Source: JACMLD01 sp038207265 (GTDB taxonomy: Bacteria; Bacteroidota; Bacteroidia; Chitinophagales; Chitinophagaceae). From it: a DNA stretch of 64,000 bases. The stretch spans positions 434,001 to 498,000 of the forward strand of contig JBBQZZ010000003.1 in assembly GCA_038207265.1 (NCBI GenBank), read 5' to 3'. The first letter of the stretch is position 1. Each line of letters starts with the position of its first letter. The notes below the pieces were generated by a model. That model did not search any database, had not been told where the DNA came from, and saw only the letters and a list, made by a program, of their open reading frames with translations. The position numbers and the translations under genes are program-made. Below are positions 1 through 9,615 of this stretch, piece by piece.

Positions 1-322
1 CTACCTGCACGGCAGTTCCGTAAGCAAGTACTTCTGTAACGCCATTCATTACTTCGTTGGCATCATAGCGCATATTAATAATGGCATTTGCTCCACGTTT
101 TGAAGCTTGATCGTTCATGTGTTGAAATGCTTCTTCGCGGGTGGCTTCACACAGTTCAACATAAATTGAAATTCTTCCACCAAAAAGAGTTTGAAATCCT
201 CCTGCCACATTTCCCAGCAAGCTCCTGGAACGTACAGTGATGCCTCTCACCACGCCGAGACTTTTTAATACACGGTAACCGTTCAACTCAATATTGGTGG
301 TAATCATTACAGGATCTATCAT
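1..322 (-). CDS. YbjQ/UPF0145 family protein, cut by the window edge
   Basis: The minus strand reads open from an ATG at 322 to the left edge, giving 107 residues without a stop. The protein begins MIDPVMITTNIELNGY and carries the family's pattern: a conserved VVRGITVRS segment, a glycine-rich turn (GGFQTLFGGR), then a helix with QASKRGANAIINMRYD and a closing GTAVQ strand. This matches the small YbjQ (DUF74) fold, usually about 105 residues and thought to form pentamers; the biochemical role is unknown. Only a few C-terminal codons should be missing. It diverges from serS; the two starts are about 85 bp apart. Family assignment is by pattern recognition; no function is inferred. Confidence 0.8.
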   Translation of the reverse strand, partial: MIDPVMITTNIELNGYRVLKSLGVVRGITVRSRSLLGNVAGGFQTLFGGRISIYVELCEATREEAFQHMNDQASKRGANAIINMRYDANEVMNGVTEVLAYGTAVQV

Positions 323-407
323 AACATTAAATTTAGAGCTAAGCTAATCAATTGCCTCGTTGTTCATCTCCGCGTCAACAACTACCTTTGCGCAAATTGA
401 AACAGTT

Positions 408-1673
408 ATGTTACAAGTGGCTTTTATCAGGCAAAATATTGAATTGGTAAAACAACGGTTGGCAATAAAAAACTTTAAGCAGCCGGAACTGGTGGATGAA
501 TTGCTGAGGTGGGACGATAAACGCAAACAATACCAGCTAGAGCAGGAAGATATACAGGCAAAAATAAATGCTGCATCAAAGGAAATCGGGCAGTTAATGG
601 CAAAAGGACAAAAAGAAGCAGCCGGTCAAAAAAAGCAGGAGGTAACAACATTAAAGGCACAGCAAAGTCCGGAGAAATTGAATGAAGCGGAAAAAAATAT
701 AGAAGCTATTTTATATCTGTTGCCCAACCTGCCTTCTGAAAAAGTACCTGCCGGTAAAACGCCTGAGGATAATATAACGGTGAGGCAAGGTGGCAAAAAG
801 CCATTGTTGCCCGCGGGAGCAGTGCCTCATTGGGATCTCGCCAAAAAATACAACCTGATTGATTTTGAACTGGGCAATAAGTTAACGGGTAGCGGCTTTC
901 CAGTATATATCAATAAAGGCGCCCGTTTGCAAAGAGCGTTGATACAATATTTCCTTGACTATAATACCGGTGCCGGCTACACGGAAATATTGCCTCCTTT
1001 TATGGTGAACGAAGCTTCTGCTTATGGAACTGGCCAATTGCCCGATAAAGAAGGCCAGATGTACCACGCAACCGAAGATAATTTTTACCTGATACCAACA
1101 GCAGAAGTACCGGTGACCAACATTTATCGCGACGTAATACTGAAGGAAGCTGAATTGCCAATAAAGATGACAGCTTATACACCTTGTTTCAGAAGAGAAG
1201 CGGGTAGTTATGGCAAAGATGTACGCGGGCTGAACCGGTTGCATCAATTTGATAAAGTGGAAGTGGTACAATTGGTAAATCCTGAAAAAAGTTATGAAGT
1301 GTTGGAAGAAATGTTGAACCATGTAGAAAAACTATTGCAATTACTGGAACTGCCTTATCGTATCTTAAAATTATGTGGTGGCGATATGAGTTTTACTTCT
1401 GCACTCACATATGATTTTGAAGTTTACAGTGCCGCCCAGGAAAAGTGGCTGGAGGTAAGTTCTGTATCTAATTTTGAAAGTTACCAGGCCAATCGCATGA
1501 AAACACGGTTTAAGGATGCAAATGGTAAAATGCAGTTTGTGCATACGCTGAATGGTAGTTCACTGGCCCTGCCACGTATTGTAGCCAGTCTGCTGGAAAA
1601 CAACCAGGTAGAAAATAAAATTTTACTTCCCGCTGTCTTACATGGTTACTTTGGCAGTGATTCAATTTCATAA
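408..1673 (+). CDS. serS: Seryl-tRNA synthetase
   Basis: Class II aminoacyl-tRNA synthetase that charges tRNA(Ser) in the cytoplasm. I chose the ATG at 408 (MLQVAFIRQN, 421 residues) because this matches the family's N-terminus and length; an in-frame ATG at 360 would add 16 residues with no family resemblance. Residues about 30-100 form the expected long antiparallel coiled-coil tRNA-binding arm. The catalytic core shows TAEVPVTN near residue 230, motif 2 (FRREAGSYGKDVRGL, near 259) and motif 3 (NGSSLALPR, near 381). Motif 2 reads FRRE where FRSE is more usual. A hairpin 45 bp after the stop probably ends the transcript. It is probably a single-gene transcript, divergent from the YbjQ-type gene. 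Confidence 0.96.
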   Translation: MLQVAFIRQNIELVKQRLAIKNFKQPELVDELLRWDDKRKQYQLEQEDIQAKINAASKEIGQLMAKGQKEAAGQKKQEVTTLKAQQSPEKLNEAEKNIEAILYLLPNLPSEKVPAGKTPEDNITVRQGGKKPLLPAGAVPHWDLAKKYNLIDFELGNKLTGSGFPVYINKGARLQRALIQYFLDYNTGAGYTEILPPFMVNEASAYGTGQLPDKEGQMYHATEDNFYLIPTAEVPVTNIYRDVILKEAELPIKMTAYTPCFRREAGSYGKDVRGLNRLHQFDKVEVVQLVNPEKSYEVLEEMLNHVEKLLQLLELPYRILKLCGGDMSFTSALTYDFEVYSAAQEKWLEVSSVSNFESYQANRMKTRFKDANGKMQFVHTLNGSSLALPRIVASLLENNQVENKILLPAVLHGYFGSDSIS

Positions 1674-2060
1674 AAACCAGTAGTTAAAATAATTTTTTAT
1701 TGTTGTTGCTCCAAATTGAAAGCAGCTTGCGTAATGCTGCTTTAACAGTCAGGTTTGATTGTTACTCAAATAAAATATAGTTATTGAATCGTAGCATAAG
1801 ATGGGGATTTTATTCCCCTTTCCTTAGAATGGCTTCAATATCATTATTATTCTCCTTTTACCGGTAATAATACAATCTGGGCAATCTGCCTGTATGCCCT
1901 TCACAAGACGCGGGTTTATACATTTTACAGCATAAATTAAATTAACACAGATTGTTATTGATCCAAAAAGGCACTGTTATTGAGCTGTACTGGAAAAATA
2001 ACTTCATCGTGCCAGTCAAAATAGTTTTCTTTGCAATCAAATTAATCTTAACGTAAGCCA
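1674..2060. other. 387-bp intergenic stretch, no gene seen
   Basis: Between serS and the transporter. Apart from the hairpin at 1719-1743 it holds a small palindrome, GGGGA-tttta-TTCCCC, near 1803-1818, and an AT-rich approach to the next start with TTTCTTTG at about 2026-2033, a 7/8 match to the Bacteroidota -7 box. I see no open frame with coding character and no RNA gene. Confidence 0.5.
1719..1743 (+). terminator. Probable terminator of serS
   Basis: Perfect 8-bp inverted repeat AAAGCAGC / GCTGCTTT with a 9-nt loop, 45 bp after the serS stop. The trailing T run is only three bases before AACAG, so as an intrinsic terminator it is modest. Confidence 0.5.
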
Positions 2061-4403
2061 ATGTGGGAAGCCGTAGCAAGATTCGTATTGAAGCATAAGC
2101 TGGTATTGCTGATAGCTTTGTTCCTGGTAACCGCTTTTATGGGATGGCATGCTTCCAAAGTGCAAATGAGTTATGAATTTTCGAGAGCCATTCCAACAGA
2201 TAATGCAAAATATATCAGTTACCAGCAGTTTAGAAAGCAATTTGGGGAAGACGGCAATATGATGGTGATCGGATTTCAATCTGCCAGCTTATTAAGCGAT
2301 TCGGTATTTGGTGATTTTATGGCATTGAACAGCCAGGTGAAAAGTATACAGGGTGTTGAAAATGTGCTGAGCATTTCCTCAGCCATTAATTTGAAAAAAG
2401 ATGCTGTTACACAAAAACTGAAACCTGAAAATATTTTTAAAGAAAATTCAATACCGGAGCAATCAACATTACATATAGCCATTGCCGATAGTGCAAAAAA
2501 TACTTTTTTTAGTCTCCCTTTCTACAAAGGCGTTTTATACAATGCCGGCACAAATGCCTGGTTGATGGCGGTACGGATCAATAAAGATGTACTGAATTCT
2601 AAAAGCCGCAGTGCTGTGGTAAACCTGGTTGTTAACGCAGCCAATGGATTTGGCAGAACACATGATATAGTGATGCATTATAGCGGGCTGCCACTAATAA
2701 GAACGCAGATAGCCGACAAGATAAAAAAAGAAATGAATTGGTTTTTGATTGGCTCAGTAGTGCTGCTGTCAGTTATCTTACTTGTATTTTTCCGGAGTAT
2801 CAGCATCATGATCCTCTCTGTTTCCGTGGTGTTGATAGGTGTTATCTGGAGCATGGGAACATTGGAACTGATGAACTATAAAATTACTTTGCTCACAGTA
2901 TTGATACCCACATTAATTGTAATTATAGGTATACCCAATTGTATTTATTTCCTCAATAAATACCATATTTCTTTTAATGAGACAGGAAACAAGGAAGCGG
3001 CGCTTGTCAGCATGATCAGTAAAATGGGCGTCGTGACTTTATTCTGCAATATAGCCGCCGCTATAGGCTTTGCCGTTTTTGCATTTACTAAAAGCGATAT
3101 ATTAAAAGAGTTTGGTGCGGTTGCAGGTATCAATATTATCGCGCTGTTCCTGATTTCATTTATATTGATCCCGTCTGTATTAAGTTACCTGGCGCCACCA
3201 CATACCCGGCACACCAAATATCTTGATAATAAATGGTTGGTGGCAATTCTGGACAAGCTGGAAATATGGGCCCTGGATCACCGTAAAATCACCTATGGAA
3301 CAACGTTAGCAATTCTTGCTTTTTCAATAGCGGGCATTTTTCAATTGCATTCTGTTGGATTCATTGTAGATGACCTGCCAAAAACTGATCCCATATACAG
3401 GGATTTGAAATTCTTTGAAAAAAATTTCAAAGGGGTAATGCCCCTGGAGATCATTGTTGATACGCGGCAGAAAAATGGTTTACGCAAAAACCCTTTGCGG
3501 TTGTTTGCCGCTATTGATTCGCTGTCGCAATACATTGCGGCGCAACCAGAAATGGGAAAGCCCTTATCAATTGTTGAAGGATTGAAGTTTGCCAAACAGG
3601 CCTATTATGACGGCGATAGCAATAATTACGCTTTACCAAATGATTTTGAACTTAGTTTTCTGGCACCTTACCTGAATACTAAATCAGACTCAGCTTCCAC
3701 TAGCAACAATTTTACAAAACTGCTAGCTTCGTTTATGGATAGCAGTAAGCAAAAGGCGCGCATCAGTGTTAACATGGCTGACGTAGGAAGCAAGCGCTTG
3801 CCTGAATTACTACAACAGATACAAGTAAAGACAAATCAATATTTTGACAGTACCAAATACCATGTGGAACTCACAGGTGCCAGCGTAACTTTTTTGGAGG
3901 GAAGTAGTTTTATTATAAAGGGTTTAAAAGATAGTATTATCTGGGCATTTGCATTGATTGCATTGTGTATGCTTTATCTTTTTCGCTCTTTCCGTATTTT
4001 ATTATGTTCACTTATTCCGAATATTATTCCGCTGGTGATTACTGCCGGTATCATGGGATGGGTAGGCGTACCACTGAAACCTTCTACGGTATTGGTTTTT
4101 AGCGTTGCATTGGGTATTGCGATAGACATCACCATTCGTTTCCTTGTTAATTATAAACAGGAGCAAAAGAGAAATGAGCAGCAACAAAAGCAATTGATTA
4201 TTGAAACCATTCATACTACCGGCATTAGTATCATCTATACATCAATGGTATTAATAGCAGGATTTATTATTTTTTGTTTCAGCGGTTTTGGTGGTACACA
4301 GGCTCTAGGCTGGCTTACCTCCCTTACTTTAATAGTAGCAACATTCACCAATCTTATCTTGTTGCCTGCACTGCTGATTTCAAGTCTTGGTAAGAAAAAT
4401 TGA
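2061..4403 (+). CDS. RND/MMPL-superfamily transporter
   Basis: A 780-residue polytopic inner-membrane protein of the predicted RND exporter (MMPL) type. The layout is the duplicated RND one. A first membrane helix lies at about 13-33, followed by a large periplasmic loop, then a cluster of helices at about 225-375. A second half begins near residue 405 with one helix, another periplasmic loop, and a final cluster at about 630-775. Members use the proton-motive force to move lipids, hopanoids or other hydrophobic compounds; the substrate here cannot be told. No membrane-fusion protein or outer-membrane TolC partner is adjacent, which fits the stand-alone MMPL type rather than tripartite drug pumps. 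It has its own upstream spacer and a long spacer after it, so it is probably monocistronic. Confidence 0.85.
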   Translation: MWEAVARFVLKHKLVLLIALFLVTAFMGWHASKVQMSYEFSRAIPTDNAKYISYQQFRKQFGEDGNMMVIGFQSASLLSDSVFGDFMALNSQVKSIQGVENVLSISSAINLKKDAVTQKLKPENIFKENSIPEQSTLHIAIADSAKNTFFSLPFYKGVLYNAGTNAWLMAVRINKDVLNSKSRSAVVNLVVNAANGFGRTHDIVMHYSGLPLIRTQIADKIKKEMNWFLIGSVVLLSVILLVFFRSISIMILSVSVVLIGVIWSMGTLELMNYKITLLTVLIPTLIVIIGIPNCIYFLNKYHISFNETGNKEAALVSMISKMGVVTLFCNIAAAIGFAVFAFTKSDILKEFGAVAGINIIALFLISFILIPSVLSYLAPPHTRHTKYLDNKWLVAILDKLEIWALDHRKITYGTTLAILAFSIAGIFQLHSVGFIVDDLPKTDPIYRDLKFFEKNFKGVMPLEIIVDTRQKNGLRKNPLRLFAAIDSLSQYIAAQPEMGKPLSIVEGLKFAKQAYYDGDSNNYALPNDFELSFLAPYLNTKSDSASTSNNFTKLLASFMDSSKQKARISVNMADVGSKRLPELLQQIQVKTNQYFDSTKYHVELTGASVTFLEGSSFIIKGLKDSIIWAFALIALCMLYLFRSFRILLCSLIPNIIPLVITAGIMGWVGVPLKPSTVLVFSVALGIAIDITIRFLVNYKQEQKRNEQQQKQLIIETIHTTGISIIYTSMVLIAGFIIFCFSGFGGTQALGWLTSLTLIVATFTNLILLPALLISSLGKKN

Positions 4404-4970
4404 TGTGTTTATATGTTGTCACTGAGGTAAATTAAGATACTTACGATTGAAATAAATAGGCGCACTAGTGGCTTATAAGAAAAGACAACTTTGATTATTC
4501 CTCTGTAACCTCTGTGAAAAGCCTCTTAAACTTCCGTGGTTAATAAAAGGCATCATCATAAAAGTCCTTTTTAATTTAACGCTCACATTTTAATTTTCTT
4601 TTAATATGTCACAACATTGTCTGCAAACAAAGGATGCATTGAAGGATAGCATAGATAAAATTTGAAGCGAAAGTTTAAATAATAACAATTTCGAATCTGT
4701 TTTATGTGATGCCTCAGTAAGTTAGAATAGATCTTTTATTATAGATGGTTTAATAGTAAATGTTTTCATTTAGCTGAACAATACATGCACTTACGCTCTT
4801 ATTCTTATCTTGAATTCTCCGTTCATATTAGCTAGTTGCATTCAGACCTTTTTACAAATAATTTATAGCAGCGGCTTAAGTAAAATTTGTGTCTTCTTTA
4901 TTCTGCTCAAATTTTTTGAGCAGTTAAGTTGAGGTTCAGGTATTCTATTTATTATTAAAACTATGTGTTC
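4404..4970. other. 567-bp upstream region of the SusC gene
   Basis: Non-coding in all frames as far as I can judge. It contains a CTCTGTAACCTCTGTG phrase at 4501-4516 with CTTCCGTGGTTAAT further on (4531-4544), which resembles degenerate intergenic repeat text I have seen in Bacteroidota genomes. It also contains a 9-bp palindromic hairpin at 4903-4923 close to the SusC start. The length suggests room for a promoter plus a regulatory leader. I could not assign a convincing -33/-7 pair. Confidence 0.4.
4903..4923 (+). promoter_or_regulatory. Leader hairpin or operator upstream of susC-like gene
   Basis: Perfect inverted repeat CTGCTCAAA-ttt-TTTGAGCAG ending 47 bp before the SusC ATG. A perfect 18-base dyad could be a repressor operator. 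As RNA it would be a stable 9-bp stem in the 5' leader. There is no T run after the right arm, so it is not a standard terminator. Role inferred only. Confidence 0.4.
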
Positions 4971-7900
4971 ATGAGAAAGATTAGCATCCTTCTGTTATTT
5001 GCTATGATAGCTGTTGTACAGCTAACGGCACAAATTCGAAAAATTACAGGTAATGTTACAAACGCAGCCGGGGCACCTGTTGTCAATGCTTCTGTAATAG
5101 TGAAAGGTACAACCACCGGTACTACCACTGACGAAACCGGTGCTTTCACTCTAAATGTTCCCACCAAAGGAAAAACATTGGTTATTTCGTCTATTAATTA
5201 TGCCAACGCTGAAGTGGCTATCAGCGGAGACAACATTTCAGTTACACTTCAGCCAGGTACTACTACAAGTCTTTCGGAAGTAGTAGTTGTAGCTTATGGA
5301 TCGGTTAAGAAAACCAATCTTACCGGAGCTGTGGCTACAGTAAAAGGTGCTGAGCTGGAAAACAAGCCATTTACATCTCTCGACAAAACATTACAGGGTT
5401 CAGTTGCTGGCCTCCAGTCTTCTTCTGTTTCTGGTGCACCCGGTTCTGCCACTGATATTCGCATCAGGGGTATAGGATCTATTAATGCAAGTGCAAGTCC
5501 CTTATGGGTGATTGATGGGGCGTTTGCAAACACGTCGGATCTCACCGTAAATACTACTACCGCCAATCCATTGAGCAGCATTAATCCAGATGACATTGAA
5601 AGTATTTCAGTGTTAAAAGATGCCGCAGCTACAGCGGTATATGGATCAGCCGCGGCGAATGGAGTTATATTGGTAACTACAAAAAAAGGAAGGAGCGGTA
5701 AAACAAGATTGAATTTTAGCACTGAAATAGGTGAAAACGATATTTCATTTAAGAATAAAAATAACCGTTCACTAACTACACCCGAAAGCCAGCAAGTTTT
5801 AAGAGAAAGCATTATAAATGCCGGAGATGCTACAGATAATACAGGTGCAGATGCGTTGATCATTGATCCCAATTATTACGGAATACCTGCAAATTATCTT
5901 GCCACTAACACAAATTGGTTAAATGCCGTTTCGAAAAAAGGCAAGCAACAACAATACAATTTGAGCTTGAGTGGTGGTAACGATAAAACAACTTTTTACG
6001 CATCGGGAGGTTATTTTAAACAGGATGGTATCACTATCGCTACAGATTTTAAACGCTATAATGGAAGTATCTCTGTTACGCATAAAGCTGCAGACTGGGC
6101 AAACTTTACAGCGGGAATAAGCGGTAGTACCAGCATTCAAAATACACCAGCCAATGGTGGAGCGTTTGCAAATCCAGTGCTGGCTTCGTATTTTCTGGAG
6201 CCATGGACTTCTCCATATAACGCTGATGGTTCACCGAAATATGATGATCCGGAGGGGCAGTTTTCTATCAATGGCGGAGTATTTAATCCTATTGTGCAGG
6301 CAGCTTTCAATAAAAATTCAGCCAAGCAAACTACTTTCAGAGGGTATGTAACCGGTGAAGTGAAAATATTAAGAGATCTTAAGTTTACAAGCCGTTATTC
6401 TGCTGAGTATTTTGATGTTTCAGAAGATCAATATCGCAATCCGTTTTATGGAGATGGACAAGCCCAGGGAGGTGATGCATTCTCAGCCTACACCCGCCAA
6501 TTCAATTATACTTTTTCTAATTTTCTTGATTATAAAAAAGGTATCAACAAAGCAGAAGATATTTATTTTGATATAAAAGTAGGATATGAAGCAAATGCAA
6601 TTAAGAACTATCAGTTGCAAGCTGGCGGTCAGGCATTTCCTTCTACACTCGCGCTTCAATATCTTACATCTTCAGCAACGCCCACCACTGCTTTTGCAAA
6701 TATCTTTGACAGGGCCAATACTTCCGTTTTTTCTGTTGCTGATTTCAATTATAAAAACCGTTATGTAATCAGTGGTAGTTTCAGAAGGGATGGATCATCT
6801 GTTTTTGGAGCCAATTACCTGTACGGTAATTTTTATTCTCTTGGTGCTACGTGGAATATCAGCGAAGAAAAATTTCTTGAAAATGTAAATTGGATAAGCC
6901 TTCTAAAAATACGTGGTTCTTATGGTGGCCTGGGAAATAGTCTTGGATTTCCTTATTATTCAGCTTTGGCTACTTACAGATATGGTAACGGTAATAATTA
7001 CACGGGACTTCCTGGTAGCTATCCATATAATGTTGGTAACCCTAACTTAAGCTGGGAGAAAAATAACCAGGCTGATGTAGGTCTGGATTTTGGATTGTTT
7101 AAGAGTCGCGTTTACGGTAGTATTGATTTTTACGATCGTAAATCAGATGGATTACTTGCAAACATACAATTATCACCAACTTCCGGATTTACAGGTCAAC
7201 TTGCTAACATTGGTTCCATTGAAAACAAAGGAATTGAATTTGTGATTGGAGGTAAGCCAATTGTTACAAAAGATTTTACCTGGGATGTATCATTTAATAT
7301 AGCTCACAATACCAACAAAGTAACAGCGCTGTATAATCACAGCCCGGTAATTAATGGTCAGTTCAGGTATACAGAAGGGCATAACTTACAGGCCTATTAT
7401 TTAAGACAGTGGGCAGGTGTGGATCCGGCTAACGGGGACCCACTTTGGTACACAGATGAAACACATGGTCTAACTACCAATGATATCACCAAAGCAAAAA
7501 TTTCGCTCGACGAAAAACGTACGGCGATGCCGAAATTTTTTGGAGCATTCACAAATTCATTCTCTTATAAGGGAATCACTTTATCTGCACAGTTCAATTA
7601 TAATTTTGGAAACTATGTTTATGATTTCTGGGGATCTTACCTGAGCAGTGAAGGTGCTTTCCTCGGTTCCTTTAACCAGATGAGCCAGGAATTGCTTGCA
7701 TGGAAAAAACCAGGAGATAATGCAAGAGTACCAGCAATTATTGCCGGCGGAAATAAAAATTCATACAGGTCTTCTACCCGTTTCTTATACAAAGGAGATT
7801 ATATCCGTCTCAGAGATGTGCAATTAGCGTATAGCATTCCTCAAAAATTAATTAAAAAGGCATATCTCACCAATTTGAGTGTTTATGTACGTGGTACTAA

Positions 7901-8024
7901 CCTGTTTACGTTTGCGACAGATAAATACATTCCCTTTGATCCGGAAACCGGAGTAAACAGTACGGCCAATCTTGATGTATTTAATACTAAAAGCATCACA
8001 GCAGGTATTAAAATAGGTTTATAA
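4971..8024 (+). CDS. SusC/RagA-type TonB-dependent outer-membrane receptor
   Basis: A 1017-residue transporter that takes a substrate, captured with its SusD partner, through the outer membrane using TonB energy. The ATG at 4971 (MRKISILLLFAMIAVV) gives a clean signal peptide ending LTAQ; a GTG two codons upstream is less likely. Order: signal peptide 1-20; carboxypeptidase-D-like regulatory fold about 22-95 (ITGNVTNAAGAPVVNASV); the SusC signature with the TonB-box-like EVVVVAYG near 105; plug domain about 110-225 containing the RIRGIGSINASASPLWVIDG stretch; then a long beta-barrel ending in a hydrophobic strand (TAGIKIGL). It is followed at 91 bp by susD, the usual operon pair. No hydrolase or sigma/anti-sigma regulator is next to it, so the substrate stays unknown. 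Confidence 0.95.
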   Translation: MRKISILLLFAMIAVVQLTAQIRKITGNVTNAAGAPVVNASVIVKGTTTGTTTDETGAFTLNVPTKGKTLVISSINYANAEVAISGDNISVTLQPGTTTSLSEVVVVAYGSVKKTNLTGAVATVKGAELENKPFTSLDKTLQGSVAGLQSSSVSGAPGSATDIRIRGIGSINASASPLWVIDGAFANTSDLTVNTTTANPLSSINPDDIESISVLKDAAATAVYGSAAANGVILVTTKKGRSGKTRLNFSTEIGENDISFKNKNNRSLTTPESQQVLRESIINAGDATDNTGADALIIDPNYYGIPANYLATNTNWLNAVSKKGKQQQYNLSLSGGNDKTTFYASGGYFKQDGITIATDFKRYNGSISVTHKAADWANFTAGISGSTSIQNTPANGGAFANPVLASYFLEPWTSPYNADGSPKYDDPEGQFSINGGVFNPIVQAAFNKNSAKQTTFRGYVTGEVKILRDLKFTSRYSAEYFDVSEDQYRNPFYGDGQAQGGDAFSAYTRQFNYTFSNFLDYKKGINKAEDIYFDIKVGYEANAIKNYQLQAGGQAFPSTLALQYLTSSATPTTAFANIFDRANTSVFSVADFNYKNRYVISGSFRRDGSSVFGANYLYGNFYSLGATWNISEEKFLENVNWISLLKIRGSYGGLGNSLGFPYYSALATYRYGNGNNYTGLPGSYPYNVGNPNLSWEKNNQADVGLDFGLFKSRVYGSIDFYDRKSDGLLANIQLSPTSGFTGQLANIGSIENKGIEFVIGGKPIVTKDFTWDVSFNIAHNTNKVTALYNHSPVINGQFRYTEGHNLQAYYLRQWAGVDPANGDPLWYTDETHGLTTNDITKAKISLDEKRTAMPKFFGAFTNSFSYKGITLSAQFNYNFGNYVYDFWGSYLSSEGAFLGSFNQMSQELLAWKKPGDNARVPAIIAGGNKNSYRSSTRFLYKGDYIRLRDVQLAYSIPQKLIKKAYLTNLSVYVRGTNLFTFATDKYIPFDPETGVNSTANLDVFNTKSITAGIKIGL

Positions 8025-8114
8025 TTAAAAAGAATGACGCCAGGTTCATAAAATTGGAAAACGTCTGTTGATGTCAGGTAGTCATTTAGAAATTTCATTA
8101 ATAAATATCAGACA

Positions 8115-9533
8115 ATGAAAAAAATATCGAATACATTCTCAATCGCAATTCTTTCCGTAGCAATTATCTTCGGAAGTTGTAAAAAAAGCTATTTGGAAAA
8201 GGCACCAGCCGACCAGGTTTTATCTGACCAGGAGCTTAGTACAGTAGCAGGTTTGAAAGATGCGCTGAACGGCACTTATGCTTCTCTCAGAGCATACCAA
8301 TTATTTGGCAGAGATTTCCCCGTAATTGGTGATCTGCAGGCTGACAATACATTTATAGAAACAAAAAATTCCGGAAGATATCTTGCCCAGTATAATTATA
8401 GTGTGGTAGTAAACGATGCAGTAGCTGGGGAAATGTGGAATAATGCATACAATGCAATAATGAGAGCGAACCGTATATTGGAAACAAAATTAACGGGTTC
8501 AGACGTTGATAGGGTCAAAGCAGAAGCTTATGGTATTCGTGCATTATTATATTTCAAACTGGTTAACATCTATGCCAAACCTTTCACAGACGATCAAAAT
8601 GCATTGGGTGTTCCGATAGTAACAAAATATGATCCCTTTCTCTTCCCTGCACGCAACACAGTAAAAGAAGTCTATTCACAGATAGTAAGTGATTTGACTG
8701 CTGCTATTCCATTGGCCCCTGCATATACAAGTTCAGTAAGACTGAGCAAATATGCATTGGAAGGATTGCTTGCCCGTATTTATCTGTATATGGGAGACAA
8801 TGCAAATGCCAAAACTGCCGCACTTGACGTAATTAATAATAGCGGATTTAGCCTGGTTAGCTCCGGATCATTTCAGAGTTATTGGGCTAATCCTGCATCA
8901 ACAACAGATAAGGTGGAAACTTTATTTGAGGTAGATGCTGACGTTATTAATAACAATGGATTTGACGATCTGGGCGGTATTTATATTGACGGTTACCAGG
9001 ATATATATGCGTCCAGTCAATTGGTCGCCCTATATGCTGCCACAGATATAAGGAAAACTTTGCTTATTCCCGGCAACGCAAAAAATGGGGCGGCTGCAAC
9101 ATTGGTCAATAAATATTCCAACGCCCAGAATGCAGACAAGGATAATTTAAAAGTGTTACGGTTGTCTGAAGTTTACCTGATTGCTGCGGAATCTTCACTG
9201 CCTGGCAATGAAGCGGATGCAAAAACTTATTTGAACGCTTTGGTAGCTCAACGTGATCCGGCAAAGGTTTACGTATCAACCGGTGCTGCTCTTTTAGATG
9301 ATATTATTACTGAGAGAAGAAAGGAATTGGCTTTCGAAGGCGATAGGTTTTACGATTTAAACAGGTTGAAGTTGCCTGTTGCACGAAGCGCGAATGGAGG
9401 TGCAATACTAGCAGGAACTGGTAATGTAAATTTGAATGTTGCGTATTCAAGTACCAAACGTTTAGCTCCTATTCCACAGGGAGAAACTACGGTCAATATG
9501 AATATTGCTGGTCAACAAAATCCTGGTTATTAA
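8115..9533 (+). CDS. SusD/RagB-type nutrient-binding lipoprotein
   Basis: 472-residue surface lipoprotein that caps the preceding SusC barrel and binds substrate. The signal peptide runs to a lipobox-like IIFGSC with Cys21-22 region followed by KKSYLEKAP, typical of the family. The N-terminal helical part contains the SusD-type TPR units (YNAIMRANRIL near 115, AYGIRALLYFKLVNIY near 140). The C-terminal part carries LRLSEVYLIAAES, IITERRKELAFEGDRFYDL and a final LAPIPQGE...QNPGY tail, all hallmarks of RagB/SusD. It is shorter than many polysaccharide-binding SusDs (about 500-550), so a small glycan, peptide or other nutrient is possible; this is inference. The operon ends at a strong hairpin 30 bp downstream. 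Confidence 0.95.
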   Translation: MKKISNTFSIAILSVAIIFGSCKKSYLEKAPADQVLSDQELSTVAGLKDALNGTYASLRAYQLFGRDFPVIGDLQADNTFIETKNSGRYLAQYNYSVVVNDAVAGEMWNNAYNAIMRANRILETKLTGSDVDRVKAEAYGIRALLYFKLVNIYAKPFTDDQNALGVPIVTKYDPFLFPARNTVKEVYSQIVSDLTAAIPLAPAYTSSVRLSKYALEGLLARIYLYMGDNANAKTAALDVINNSGFSLVSSGSFQSYWANPASTTDKVETLFEVDADVINNNGFDDLGGIYIDGYQDIYASSQLVALYAATDIRKTLLIPGNAKNGAAATLVNKYSNAQNADKDNLKVLRLSEVYLIAAESSLPGNEADAKTYLNALVAQRDPAKVYVSTGAALLDDIITERRKELAFEGDRFYDLNRLKLPVARSANGGAILAGTGNVNLNVAYSSTKRLAPIPQGETTVNMNIAGQQNPGY

Positions 9534-9562
9534 ACAGGGCTATTGCTTTTTCAGGTTAAATA

Positions 9563-9594
9563 AGAAAGGGTTCTTCAATGGAAGAACCCTTTCT
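9563..9594. terminator. Strong terminator of the SusC/SusD operon
   Basis: 14-bp perfect stem AGAAAGGGTTCTTC / GAAGAACCCTTTCT with loop AATG, 30 bp after the SusD stop. It lies between convergent genes and can serve both strands. The 3' side is only moderately T-rich (TTTCTGTTATT). Confidence 0.85.
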
Positions 9595-9615
9595 GTTATT
9601 ATACAGTTATTAATT

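Noticed and set aside
882..1322. 146-codon frame antisense to serS
   Set aside because: Overlaps the catalytic core of serS; low-complexity aromatic-rich translation typical of a shadow frame.
5294..5872. 192-codon frame antisense to the first SusC gene
   Set aside because: It lies fully inside a clear SusC coding region, and its composition mirrors the sense codons.
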